Shown here piece after piece: positions 1 to 8,142 of a stretch of 64,000 bases of DNA. Numbering within the stretch: the first letter of the stretch is position 1; every line of letters begins with the position of its first letter. The stretch is from Phycisphaeraceae bacterium (GTDB taxonomy: Bacteria > Planctomycetota > Phycisphaerae > Phycisphaerales > UBA1924). The notes below the pieces were generated by a model. That model was not told the DNA's origin. It worked only from the letters and a program-made list of their open reading frames with translations, and ran no database searches. A program made the translations under genes and the position numbers. The stretch spans positions 3,348,001-3,412,000 of the forward strand of contig JAHBWV010000001.1 in NCBI GenBank assembly GCA_019636845.1, in the 5' to 3' direction.

Positions 1-1617
1 GCAAGCTTCGTCGGCACGCAATCCATTGGGCTGGTACCGGAGTTCGAGGTCACAGCCCAGTACGTTCCTGTCGGGCAACTGAAGGAAGCGGATTTTCCTG
101 CGCCGAGTCCCGGAGTCGAGTATCCGGTGGTCGGCGTCATCGATTCGGGGACGGACCCCGCGAACCCCCTGCTGCAAGCTTGGGTGGTTGACCGGGACGA
201 AGAGGACGTCCCTCGCGCCGACCAAGACAACGCACATGGCAGCTTTGTCGCCGGACTCATCGCTAACGGGTTTTACCTGAACCACAAAGACCCCCAGTTC
301 CCGCGCACCCAGTGTCGAATCGTCGATGTGGTTGCAGTGCCGAAGCGGACAACGCCGCTCAGGGAAGACGATCTGCTCAATACCATCCGGCGCGCTGTCA
401 GGAAGTACCCGGATGTGCGAGTATGGAACCTCTCGCTCAGCCGAAAGGACAAGGTTTGCTGCGATGACGCGTTCTCTGAGTTCGGCATGGAACTTGACAA
501 GATACAGCAGGAGTTCGATGTAACGTTCGTCTCCTGCGCTGGTAACTTTCAGGAGCTTCCGCTGCGAGGTTGGCCTCCCGAGGATCTGGGTGAGCGAGAT
601 CGCATCCACCCTCCGGCCGACTCCGCGCTGGGTATCTCCGTCGGCGCAGTCGCGCATGTGGATCGCCCGAGTTCTCGAGTTAGGCCCCGCGACCCCTCGC
701 CTTTCTCGCGGCGCGGTCCAGGAGCGGCATTTCTGCCCAAGCCCGAAGTTGGCCACGTTGGAGGTAACTGCGACGGGCAGCTGAACTACCGACAGGTTGG
801 CGTACTCTCCCTAAGTACGAACCGGCAGGTGTGTGAGGCGATTGGGACGAGCTTTTCTACGCCAATCGTAGCTTCTATTCTGGCGAACATCCGGTCAGGC
901 GCCGCTACGCCAGTATCTCGAACGCTGGCAAAGGCGCTTCTAGTGCACTCGGCTGCGCTCGGTCACGGACCTATCGATGCCGCCGAACTGCGATACCGCG
1001 GATTCGGAGTACCTGGCGATCCGAGCGATGTGCTCACATGTCCTCCGTGGCAGGCTACGTTGATCTTCGAGCCTGAGTTGCAACCCAGCAAGAAGGTTTT
1101 CGCGCGTGCGGACTTTCCCATTCCGCAGTGCTTCCGTCGTCCCGACGGACGCGTTGAAGGCGAGTTCCTAATGACGCTTGTGTACGACCCACCGCTGAAC
1201 CCGAGTGCCGGTGCGGAGTATTGCCAAACGAACGTCGATGTGTCGCTGGGCACCTATGACGTAGGGAAGGAAGGCAAACCCGCGCACGAGAGCAAGATCC
1301 CCTTAGAGCCCCGCGACTACAGCAAACTGTACGAGCAGCATCTGCTGGAGCATGGATTCAAATGGTCGCCGGTAAAGGTGTACCGTAACACGCTGTCAGC
1401 AACTGGAGGTCAGAGGTGGCGCCTTATGCTGAATCTTCTGTACCGCGCTACGGTACCGACCGCTGAGCCGCAGCGGGCTGCGCTCGTGGTCACGCTCATT
1501 GATCCATCTCGACAGAAGCCGGTGTACGACGAGGTGGTGAGGGCGATGCGGACCTCGGGATGGTCTACTGTCGACCTTCAGGTAAGCCCGCGACTTCAGA
1601 CGCGTGGACGTAACTAA
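1..1617 (+). CDS. Subtilisin-family (S8) serine protease, IetS-like, 5' truncated by window edge
   Basis: The reading frame is open from base 1 and ends with a stop at 1617, so the N-terminus lies outside the window. A GTG at 127 falls inside the conserved core and is not a credible start. The catalytic triad is visible: Asp in VIDSGT (142-144), His in NAHGSFVAG (235-237) and Ser in GTSFSTP (850-852). The oxyanion Asn is in SCAGNF (544-546). After the protease domain there is a long C-terminal region with FPIPQCF, MTLVYDPPL and GAEYCQTNVDVS. I associate these with the S8 proteases paired with an AAA+ ATPase in the IetAS anti-phage system. There is no visible signal peptide in the part seen, which fits a cytoplasmic role. 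The family call is from memory. A partner ATPase would have to lie upstream, outside the window. Confidence 0.75.
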   Translation, partial: ASFVGTQSIGLVPEFEVTAQYVPVGQLKEADFPAPSPGVEYPVVGVIDSGTDPANPLLQAWVVDRDEEDVPRADQDNAHGSFVAGLIANGFYLNHKDPQFPRTQCRIVDVVAVPKRTTPLREDDLLNTIRRAVRKYPDVRVWNLSLSRKDKVCCDDAFSEFGMELDKIQQEFDVTFVSCAGNFQELPLRGWPPEDLGERDRIHPPADSALGISVGAVAHVDRPSSRVRPRDPSPFSRRGPGAAFLPKPEVGHVGGNCDGQLNYRQVGVLSLSTNRQVCEAIGTSFSTPIVASILANIRSGAATPVSRTLAKALLVHSAALGHGPIDAAELRYRGFGVPGDPSDVLTCPPWQATLIFEPELQPSKKVFARADFPIPQCFRRPDGRVEGEFLMTLVYDPPLNPSAGAEYCQTNVDVSLGTYDVGKEGKPAHESKIPLEPRDYSKLYEQHLLEHGFKWSPVKVYRNTLSATGGQRWRLMLNLLYRATVPTAEPQRAALVVTLIDPSRQKPVYDEVVRAMRTSGWSTVDLQVSPRLQTRGRN

Positions 1618-1757
1618 ACCAAGCACCACATTCACTTGCACCTCGGCAGGGGTCCCCGCCGCCCCTGCCTCAGGCCGCCGCCAACCTCGGCGCGCTCACA
1701 TCAGCCCCCGCCTCCGCCCCGCATCACCATCCCCGCACTCCTGTCGCACGATCTCTG

Positions 1758-1847
1758 GCGGCCCACCGGGCCGCGCCGCTCTCCGCTGCGGAGCAGCGAG
1801 CGATGGTTGCCAGGGGTCAGCCCGCGCCTCGCGGGCGCAACCCCTGG
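1758..1847 (+). repeat. REP-like palindromic element (distant copy of the RAYT-associated repeat)
   Basis: Three successive hairpins: GCGGCCC/GGGCCGC (1758-1774), CTCCGC/GCGGAG (1781-1793), and CCAGGGGT/ACCCCTGG (1810-1847) enclosing GCCCGCG/CGCGGGC. Between the second and third sits GAGCGATGGTTG, matching GAGCGTTGGTTG in the same position of the REP elements at 47.2 kb. The hairpin-linker-hairpin order is therefore the same. It lies in the non-coding stretch 1618-2235, where I see no gene. Confidence 0.6.
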
Positions 1848-1958
1848 AAAGTGACCCACCTCTCACCCCTTCCGCGCCTTGCCCCATTCCTTACTCTCCT
1901 GTCACCGAAGGTGACACAACCCAAGTGCTTCCGGCTTCTGGCTTTCGCCTTCGGGGGT

Positions 1959-1979
1959 GCAGGGGGCAGAGCCCCCTGC
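1959..1979. repeat. Perfect inverted repeat in intergenic DNA
   Basis: GCAGGGGGC, loop AGA, GCCCCCTGC: a 9-bp perfect stem. No T-run follows on either side, so it is not a clear intrinsic terminator. It may be another palindromic repeat of this intergenic region. Confidence 0.5.
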
Positions 1980-2235
1980 GCCGCATCCTCCCCACTTCGC
2001 ACACGCGTACCACCTCGCGCCCCGCGCTCCCGCGGCTTGTCGGGAGGCCCTTGCCCTCCCTCCGCGCCGCACATGCCCCTCACCCACGCGCCATCCGACT
2101 CCCCACCCCGAGCCACCGACGCGACGCTTCCACTTTCACCCTCTCCCATCACCCAACCAACACGGCCCCGGCTTCGCAGCCAGGGCCGTGTGTGCATCGA
2201 GTCTCACCTTCGAACAGGACTTCGACTGCTGTCGC

Positions 2236-3171
2236 TCAGCACCCTCGCCCGAACGCATCGAGGAAGTCCAGGAAGTCCAGAACATCAACAACCGTGTCGC
2301 CGTTGAGATCAACAGTCCCGAACGAACCGCACGGCAGCGGCTCACCAAAGCACGAACCGAAGTCGTCCATGAAATCGAGGAAGTCCAGAATGTCCCCCTC
2401 ATCTCCCTCGCCGTTGTAATCCGCCGCGCACGTCGCCGCGGCACCCGGATTGTTGAACAAGAAAAGAACCTGCTCGTCCGACAACGCCCCTTCGTATCCC
2501 TGGAACTCGTCGATCCGGCCGTCAAAGTACCGATTGTCGAGCGTGTTCCCGCCCAGGACAAGCGCGTCCAGAGCGCTCAGGTCCACATGGCTCGACGTTG
2601 CCACCGAAGACTCCATCACCCCATTCACGAACATGTCAACCGTCTCGCCCACCCTCCGCCGAACAACCACGTGAACCCACTGCCCCGTGTTCACAACACT
2701 CGTCGAGCGAAGATCGCCGATCCCGTCATTCCCCGCCAGACCCGTCAGGCGGCTGCCCGCCAACGCCAGCGGCGTGCAATCACTCTCGATACCAATCGGC
2801 GTCCCCGAGACGTCCGCATAGATGATCCCGGCACCCTGGAACGCCCATGCGCCGTCAGAACCAAAGACCTGCGTCGTGTTGATCCAGATCGAGAATGTGA
2901 AATCGCCATCAATCAGATCCTCGACCGGGTTCGCCTCACCCAACCAGAGGAGATACGCCGGCCTGCCGCGAAGGTCCAGAGCACCACCCGTGATGCCGCC
3001 CGAGTCATAAAGGGGGGCGTTCAACAGACTCGCGTGATTGCCGTTGCCCGAAGTGTCCAGGCCAAGGTCCGACGCGTTGTCGAACTGGAGGTGGACAACC
3101 GGACCGGAAGCCGCCGCGCCAAAGCACGCGCACGCAGCAACACCCATCGACGCCATGAACTTCGCGGGCAT
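2236..3171 (-). CDS. Secreted LamG-like protein with C-terminal dockerin-like pair
   Basis: A 311-residue exported protein. ATG at 3171 is preferred over the longer frame because GGAGAG sits 5 bases upstream and the product then opens with a classical signal peptide (MPAKFMASMG... to AAASG). The middle is a LamG/concanavalin-like jelly roll: LQFDNASDLGLDTSGNGNHA, FTFSIWINT, GQWVHVVVRR, FDGRIDEFQGYEGALS. The C-terminal 60 residues carry two EF-hand-like dockerin repeats (ADYNGEGDEGDILDFLDFMD and VDLNGDTVVDVLDFLDF) and end in FGRGC. The same tail occurs on four other proteins here. It is probably a carbohydrate or surface-binding exoprotein. The ligand cannot be told from sequence. Confidence 0.8.
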   Translation of the reverse strand: MPAKFMASMGVAACACFGAAASGPVVHLQFDNASDLGLDTSGNGNHASLLNAPLYDSGGITGGALDLRGRPAYLLWLGEANPVEDLIDGDFTFSIWINTTQVFGSDGAWAFQGAGIIYADVSGTPIGIESDCTPLALAGSRLTGLAGNDGIGDLRSTSVVNTGQWVHVVVRRRVGETVDMFVNGVMESSVATSSHVDLSALDALVLGGNTLDNRYFDGRIDEFQGYEGALSDEQVLFLFNNPGAAATCAADYNGEGDEGDILDFLDFMDDFGSCFGEPLPCGSFGTVDLNGDTVVDVLDFLDFLDAFGRGC

Positions 3172-3350
3172 GACTCTCTCCACGAGTGACCACAGAAGAA
3201 CCGACACAGACACACCCTAATCGAGCGACCACCCACATGCAAGCCCATTTCCCGGTGAAACGGGCAGAGAACCGACGTTACCGGACCCTCGGCCGACAAC
3301 CCCGTGATCCACCACCGCAGGCAGCAATCACGCCGCTCCTGCATCCCCCA

Positions 3351-6300
3351 CTACGACGGAATCTTCTCCCGCCACGCATCCCCCTTCGCCCCGTGTCCAT
3401 TGTCCGGCTCGGCCTTGTCCCACGCCTCGTACATCTCCGCAAGAGCCCGCGCACAGGCGATCGTCTCCGCGTGCTCCTCGCCCCGGACTGTGACAAAGAT
3501 CGCGTGCGCTTCGAGCAGATTCGTCTCCGAGCCCTCGAACTCGCCCAGCCCCGCTCGCGCCGTCCCGAGATCCTTCAGCAGCATCGCCAGCGAACGCTGG
3601 TTCGCGCCGGTTGATGCGTTCCGCGACTCGGGCTCCGCCCGAGCGAGCACGTCCACTGCGTCCGCGTATCGCTTCTGCTCCACCAGGATCGCGCCGAGCC
3701 GGCGATGGGCCGACAGCACGACCGGCTGCCCCATCCCGAGCGCGGGCACGCCCAGCGTGATGACCTCCTGATAACTTTCCTCGGCCTCGGCAAACTTCCC
3801 CTGCTCGTACGCCAGCCCGCCGAGATTGTGGACATACACGAGCGTCTCGGGGTGGGCCGGCCCCAGCACGCGCCGACCGATCGCCGCGGCCTCGCGCCAG
3901 TACGGCTCGCACTCCTCGTACCGCTTCTGTCGGATCAGCACCAGCCCCATCACGTTGTTGGCGATCAGCGTCGAGGCGTGATCGGGGCCCATGACGCGCG
4001 TGCGTCGCTCCAGCGTCTCGCGGCAGAGGGGCTCCGCCTCGGCGAACCTTCCCTGGCCCACGAGCAGCGCGCTCAGGTTGCCCATCGTGGTCATCGTGCT
4101 CGTGTGATCGCGTCCCAGCAGCTCCTGCTGCTTAGCCAGCGTGTCGCGCATGAGGGTCTCGGCCTCGGCCGACTGCCCGTTCATGTCCAGCACTGCGCCC
4201 AGACTCTGGACGGTGCTGAGCGTCGATGGATGCACCTCGCCGACCACACGCCGCTTCTTCTCGACCGCCTCTCGGAGATAGACGAGCGCTTCCTCCAGCC
4301 GCCCCTGGTTCTGGAGCAGGATCGCCATGTCGTTGAGCGCGCTGAGGGTCGCCGGGTTCTCCTCGCCGAGCACACGCCTGCGTTTCTCGAGCATCTCGCG
4401 ATAGAGCGGCTCGGCCTCTGCGAACTTCCCCTGGTGCATCAGCAGGTCGCCCCAGTCACGGATCGAGGTGATCGTGTCGGGGCTTTCATCGCCGAGCACG
4501 CGCCGCCGGCGCTCCAGCGCCTCGCGCAGCACCGGTTCCGCCTCATCGAAGCGGCCCGTCTGGACCAGGATGCTCCCGACATTCGCGAGGTAGACCAGCG
4601 CCACCGGGTCGTCCTCGCCGAGCAGGCGCCGGCCTCTCTCGAGCGCCTCGCGATAGCTCGCCTCCGCCTCCTTGTGCATCGCCAGCGAGGCCTGGTACAC
4701 CCCGAGGTTGCCGATCGACTTGACCGTCTCGGCGTTGTCTTCGCCGAGCAGGCGGCGCCTGGCCTCGACAACTCGCTCCTGCAACGCCACCGCCTCGGCG
4801 TCCAGCCCGAGGTCGTGGTACCGCTCGGCAACCACGTGACGCAGTGTCGCGGCGATCTCCGGCTGGTCCTCGAACTGCGTGTCGATCGCGCTGACCGCCG
4901 GTCGGAGGATGGTCCGATCGATGAGCGTGAGCGCGGCGTCGGTCGCGCTGATCTGGCTCCACATCCCGATGAACGCGTCCGTGCGGGCGGCACGATCCTC
5001 GTCGCTCAGGTTGGCCTTGGCCAGCGCGGCATCGAGCCGCGCGCTGACATCATCGGTGAGGCGCATCCCCGCGGCCGTCGGATCGACCTGCGCCAGCATC
5101 TGCCCCTGGAAGTCGGCGACCCGTTGCAGGTCTTCGGCGCGTCGGCGCGTCTCGAACTCGGCGGCGAGGGCTCGTGTTGCCTCCTGGCGGGCCTTGTCGC
5201 GCTGATCCGCCGCGGCTTGCGCCTGCCAGACCGTTCCGACGAGCCCGAGGACGAGGGCTGCGCCAACCGCGGCTCCTGCGGCGACCTTGCCCTTGTTTCT
5301 TCGCACGAACTTGCGCACCCTGTAGGCGGTGCTGGGCGGAGCGGCGACGACGTTGTCTCCGCTGAGGTAGCGTCGGATGTCCGCGCCGAGGCCGCTGGCC
5401 GTCTCGTACCTGCGTTGGCGATCTTTCTCGAGGGCGCGCATCACGATCCAGTCCAGTTCGCCGCGGACGACTGTGCCTAGCCGCTTGGGCTCGGTGCGTC
5501 GTGCAGCGGCGATGCTGGTGAGGGTGGCTGCGTTCTGGCTGAGGCGTGTGCTGGGCTTGGGGGGCTCGACCTCGCGGATCATGCGCTGGATCTCGGCGAA
5601 TGCCGCGGAGCGCAGGTCGCGCCCGGAGAATGGCGTCGAGCCGGTGAGCAGCTCGTAGAGCACAGCGCCGAGGGAGTAGACATCCGTGCGTGTGTCGATG
5701 TCGAGCGATCCCTCTGCCTGCTCGGGGCTCATGTACTCGGGCGTGCCGATGAGTTGCTGGAACTCGGTGAAGAGTGTCTTCTCGGTGAGTTTGCTGGCGG
5801 TGGCCTTGGCGATGCCGAAGTCGATCACTTTCGCGTGCGGGCGTCCGTCCTGCGTGGAGACGAGGATGTTGGTCGGCTTGATGTCTCGGTGGATGATGCC
5901 CTTGGTGTGGGCGTGCTGGACGGCGTTGCAGACCTGCGCGAAGAGGTCGAGTCGGGCCTCGATGCTGAGGTTGTTCTTGTCGCAGTAGTGGACGATGGGC
6001 TCGCCCTTGACGAGTTCCATCGCGAAGTAGGGGCGTCCGGTCTCGGTCGCGCCGGCGTCGTAGACGCGGGCGATGTTGGGATGGTCCATCATCGCGAGGG
6101 CCTGGCGTTCCTGCTCGAAGCGAGCGACCACCTGCCTTGTGTCCATGCCGAGCTTGATGATCTTGAGCGCGACCATGCGCTGCACGGGCTTCTCCTGCTC
6201 GGCCATGAAGACCGATCCGAAGCCGCCCTCGCCGATCTGCTGGAGGATCTTGTATGGGCCGATGATGGTCCCCGGGCGTTCGGCCCCGGGCAGGATCACG

Positions 6301-6419
6301 GTTGCGGCGTCGCTCGGATTTCCCGCGCTCTGGCCGGCGGATGGCGCGTCGAGCGTCGGCTCAAGATCGCGCGACGGGTTTTCGCCGGGCGCCCCCCCCA
6401 CGGTGCGGTCGTCGTTCAT
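3351..6419 (-). CDS. Membrane serine/threonine protein kinase with C-terminal TPR array
   Basis: A 1022-residue protein. The kinase domain spans about residues 54-350: glycine loop GEGGFGSV (63-70), Lys86 in [12 protein letters not shown] (177-184), DFG (200-202) and [10 protein letters not shown]. All catalytic residues are present, so it should be active. A single hydrophobic segment at about 379-399 is followed by a long array (about residues 440-1000) of roughly 42-residue kinesin-light-chain-type TPRs, recognisable by repeated RRVLGxxxPxTL and GxFxEAEPLxRExLE. This kinase-TM-TPR layout is common in planctomycetes and suggests phosphorylation of partners recruited by the TPRs. The TPR half probably faces the side opposite the kinase. 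No obvious cognate partner is adjacent: downstream on the same strand is the LamG protein, 179 bases away. Confidence 0.93.
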   Translation of the reverse strand: MNDDRTVGGAPGENPSRDLEPTLDAPSAGQSAGNPSDAATVILPGAERPGTIIGPYKILQQIGEGGFGSVFMAEQEKPVQRMVALKIIKLGMDTRQVVARFEQERQALAMMDHPNIARVYDAGATETGRPYFAMELVKGEPIVHYCDKNNLSIEARLDLFAQVCNAVQHAHTKGIIHRDIKPTNILVSTQDGRPHAKVIDFGIAKATASKLTEKTLFTEFQQLIGTPEYMSPEQAEGSLDIDTRTDVYSLGAVLYELLTGSTPFSGRDLRSAAFAEIQRMIREVEPPKPSTRLSQNAATLTSIAAARRTEPKRLGTVVRGELDWIVMRALEKDRQRRYETASGLGADIRRYLSGDNVVAAPPSTAYRVRKFVRRNKGKVAAGAAVGAALVLGLVGTVWQAQAAADQRDKARQEATRALAAEFETRRRAEDLQRVADFQGQMLAQVDPTAAGMRLTDDVSARLDAALAKANLSDEDRAARTDAFIGMWSQISATDAALTLIDRTILRPAVSAIDTQFEDQPEIAATLRHVVAERYHDLGLDAEAVALQERVVEARRRLLGEDNAETVKSIGNLGVYQASLAMHKEAEASYREALERGRRLLGEDDPVALVYLANVGSILVQTGRFDEAEPVLREALERRRRVLGDESPDTITSIRDWGDLLMHQGKFAEAEPLYREMLEKRRRVLGEENPATLSALNDMAILLQNQGRLEEALVYLREAVEKKRRVVGEVHPSTLSTVQSLGAVLDMNGQSAEAETLMRDTLAKQQELLGRDHTSTMTTMGNLSALLVGQGRFAEAEPLCRETLERRTRVMGPDHASTLIANNVMGLVLIRQKRYEECEPYWREAAAIGRRVLGPAHPETLVYVHNLGGLAYEQGKFAEAEESYQEVITLGVPALGMGQPVVLSAHRRLGAILVEQKRYADAVDVLARAEPESRNASTGANQRSLAMLLKDLGTARAGLGEFEGSETNLLEAHAIFVTVRGEEHAETIACARALAEMYEAWDKAEPDNGHGAKGDAWREKIPS

Positions 6420-6482
6420 GCCGCGAGTGTAATCAGGGGTTGGGATAGGCGTGGCGCGTCTTCGGCGGAGGGCGTGCGGGTG

Positions 6483-7511
6483 TCAATGAGCGGGAGCGCA
6501 CTCGGGCGCGGGTGAGGTTGAGCGGTGGGTTGCGGGGGGCGGGTGAGGATCGGGCGGCGTGAGTTGTGATGGGTTCGGGTGGGTTGGAAGGTCGGGAGGT
6601 TGGGGCTCATCGTGCGGGAGCGCGGCGAGATAGGCAGCGACATCGGGGGGGAAGAGGGCGAGGGCTTCGGGAGGGAGCGGGCCATCGTCCGGGAGGTCGG
6701 CGAGCGTCAGCCCTTCGAGGTCTTCGGGTGTGAGGCCGAGAGCGTCTGCGAGTGCGGCAAGAGCGGTGATGACGTCTTGGTGCGTGGCGGGCGTTGAGAT
6801 GCCGCTCTGGAGAGGTGGATCAGAAGGAACAGTCTCGGTGGGAGTGGGAGCGGAAGCCGGTTGAGAGACGCCAACTGGGGAGACAGCGCTCTGGAGAGGT
6901 GGATCAGAAGGAACAGTCTCGGTGGGAGTGGGAGCGGAAGCCGGTTGAGAGACGCCAACTGGGGAGATGCCGCTCTGGAGAGCGGTGCCACCAAGAGCCG
7001 AGACACCAAGAGCGGTGTGTGCGGTCTTGCGGGTGGTGGGTGTGGCGCGGCGCGAGAGTTGGTAGAGGAGCCATGCGGCTTTGCGTGCGTGGATCGATGC
7101 GCGGAGGTAGGTGATGTCGTCGTGGTCGGGAGTGGTGTCGGAGTGGGAGTCGGTGGCGCGGTTCTTTGAGCGCGCGGCGGCGCGGTCGCGGAAGTCGTCC
7201 ATGATCTGGACGAGTGTGTGGACTGATGTGCTGAGGTTGAGTGAGGCGAGGGTGCGGACGTGTGCGGAACCGGCCTCGTCCATGGCCGCGAGGCGTGCGC
7301 GGGTTTCGGGGAGGGCGAGCCAGAGGGTGAGGGCTTCGAGTGGGAGGTTGTGCTTTGCGGCGGCGGAGGTGAGTGAGTGTTTGGGGGAGAGGACATCGTT
7401 GAGGAGGGCGTCGATGTCTGTTGTACGGGGGAGATGGGGGTGTGTGAGACCTGTGTTGGGCGCGGGTGCGTGGTTCGGAGTCGTTGGGGTTGGGGGTGCG
7501 TGCGCGACCAT
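6483..7511 (-). CDS. Proline-rich HTH-like protein with perfect internal 28-aa repeat
   Basis: A 342-residue protein with no product I recognise. Residues about 30-110 are helical (DIDALLNDVLSPKHSLTSAAAKH and following) and look like a helix-turn-helix unit. A basic segment follows, then two identical 28-residue units containing SPVGVSQPASAPTPTETVPS, then a compact block GLTPEDLEGLTLADLPDDG, LPPEALALFPPDVAAYL, and a proline-rich tail. ATG at 7511 has GAGG just upstream. Its 3' end lies 63 bases from the kinase start. A perfect 24-bp palindrome sits 60 bases upstream of the start, so autoregulation by the HTH domain is possible. A decayed homologue of its C-terminal block lies inverted at 9597-9872. 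Confidence 0.7.
   Translation of the reverse strand: MVAHAPPTPTTPNHAPAPNTGLTHPHLPRTTDIDALLNDVLSPKHSLTSAAAKHNLPLEALTLWLALPETRARLAAMDEAGSAHVRTLASLNLSTSVHTLVQIMDDFRDRAAARSKNRATDSHSDTTPDHDDITYLRASIHARKAAWLLYQLSRRATPTTRKTAHTALGVSALGGTALQSGISPVGVSQPASAPTPTETVPSDPPLQSAVSPVGVSQPASAPTPTETVPSDPPLQSGISTPATHQDVITALAALADALGLTPEDLEGLTLADLPDDGPLPPEALALFPPDVAAYLAALPHDEPQPPDLPTHPNPSQLTPPDPHPPPATHRSTSPAPECAPAH
6803..6982. repeat. 84-bp tandem direct repeat (2 copies plus 12 bases)
   Basis: The unit starting CGCTCTGGAGAGGTGGATCA at 6803 recurs at 6887, and the first 12 bases recur again at 6971, a period of exactly 84. The repeat is in frame, so the 342-residue protein carries 28-residue units. Near-perfect identity means recent expansion. 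Confidence 0.9.
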
Positions 7512-7571
7512 GCCTCGAAGATACGCGCGGGGCGGGACGATGCAAGGGGGGAAGTGGGGAGAAAGTGGCCT

Positions 7572-7595
7572 TCACTGACAGACGTCTGTCAGTGA
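7572..7595. promoter_or_regulatory. Perfect 24-bp palindrome, probable operator
   Basis: TCACTGACAGAC followed immediately by its exact complement GTCTGTCAGTGA. It lies 60-84 bases upstream of the start of the 342-residue protein (minus strand) and downstream of the terminator of the neighbouring operon. A gapless dyad of this size in a promoter region is typical of a dimeric repressor site. Confidence 0.6.
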
Positions 7596-7671
7596 GAGGG
7601 GCAGATTTATGGTGATTAGCCCTTTTCCGCGTCATACCACAAACTACCCGCCCTTGCCATTGGGCGCACGA

Positions 7672-7694
7672 AAAACCCCGCCGAAGCGGGGTTC
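7672..7694 (-). terminator. Intrinsic terminator with UUCG tetraloop
   Basis: On the minus strand: AACCCCGC, TTCG loop, GCGGGGTT, then TTT. An 8-bp perfect stem with a T-run, only 6 bases past the last stop (7700) of the three-gene minus-strand operon. Confidence 0.85.
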
Positions 7695-7699
7695 AATCT

Positions 7700-7953
7700 T
7701 CAACGCTTGCGCCGTCTACTTCTCGTCACAAGGTCCACCATCGAACGAACCGCGCGGGTGGGGATAGTCATGTCGCCACCCCCTTGGTCCTCGCCCTCTG
7801 AGATATGAGGGATCAGGAGTTTGCAATCCTTGCCGTCATAGGCCAGCCAGCCCACCGAGCGGCAGGTGAGCGGCTTCGGCGCGGTATCATTGACGGCAGC
7901 CACGAGGATGAGCAGCCGAACGAATCGACCCATTCGACCATCACAAGGCGCAT
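7700..7953 (-). pseudogene. Small accessory ORF broken by a frameshift
   Basis: The intact-looking frame ending at 7700 contains LTCRSVGWLAYDGKDCKLLIPHIS and DMTIPTRAV. This matches my memory of a family of small phage/mobile-element proteins that begin with VEWxDS. Here that N-terminal motif (MVEWVDSFGCSSSW) is present, but in a different frame starting at ATG 7953 or 7941. One indel between about 7900 and 7935 therefore splits the gene. The downstream frame alone would start at 7933 without a Shine-Dalgarno site. It is either a pseudogene or a sequencing error. It is the last gene before the terminator. The function of the family is unknown to me. Confidence 0.5.
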
Positions 7954-7963
7954 GCGCCCCCGA

Positions 7964-8101
7964 TCACTTCTTCTTGTTACGGGTCTGTGTCAGTGCGGAG
8001 GCCGCGATGCTCTTCGCGGTCTTGCTGGAGTTGGGGTTGCTCAGCACCTTTGACGCCTTGGACGCGACAGACTTCGACGTGTGTTCATTCCGCTTTGCCA
8101 T
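7964..8101 (-). CDS. 45-residue basic Ser/Lys/Ala-rich small protein
   Basis: ATG at 8101 is preceded by AAGGAG at good spacing, and the frame runs MAKRNEHTSKSVASKASKVL through to LTQTRNKKK. I recognise the type HTSKSVASxASKxLxxxxxSKxAKSxAASALTQ as a small conserved protein widespread in bacteria, of unknown function and often on mobile DNA. It sits between the 334-residue protein (41 bases upstream) and the frameshifted small ORF (10 bases downstream), all on the minus strand, so it is probably the middle gene of one operon. Confidence 0.75.
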   Translation of the reverse strand: MAKRNEHTSKSVASKASKVLSNPNSSKTAKSIAASALTQTRNKKK

Positions 8102-8142
8102 GGGGTCGATCTCCTTAAGCCCCGCACGAGCGGGGAGATGGT

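Noticed and set aside
1604..2419. Plus-strand frames of 271 and more codons across 1604-3189
   Set aside because: Pro/Arg/Ser-rich, no Shine-Dalgarno. They cover intergenic palindromes and the antisense of the LamG gene, and no family resemblance is seen.
3705..5480. 591-codon open frame on the plus strand
   Set aside because: Antisense to the TPR part of the kinase. It only mirrors the TPR periodicity.
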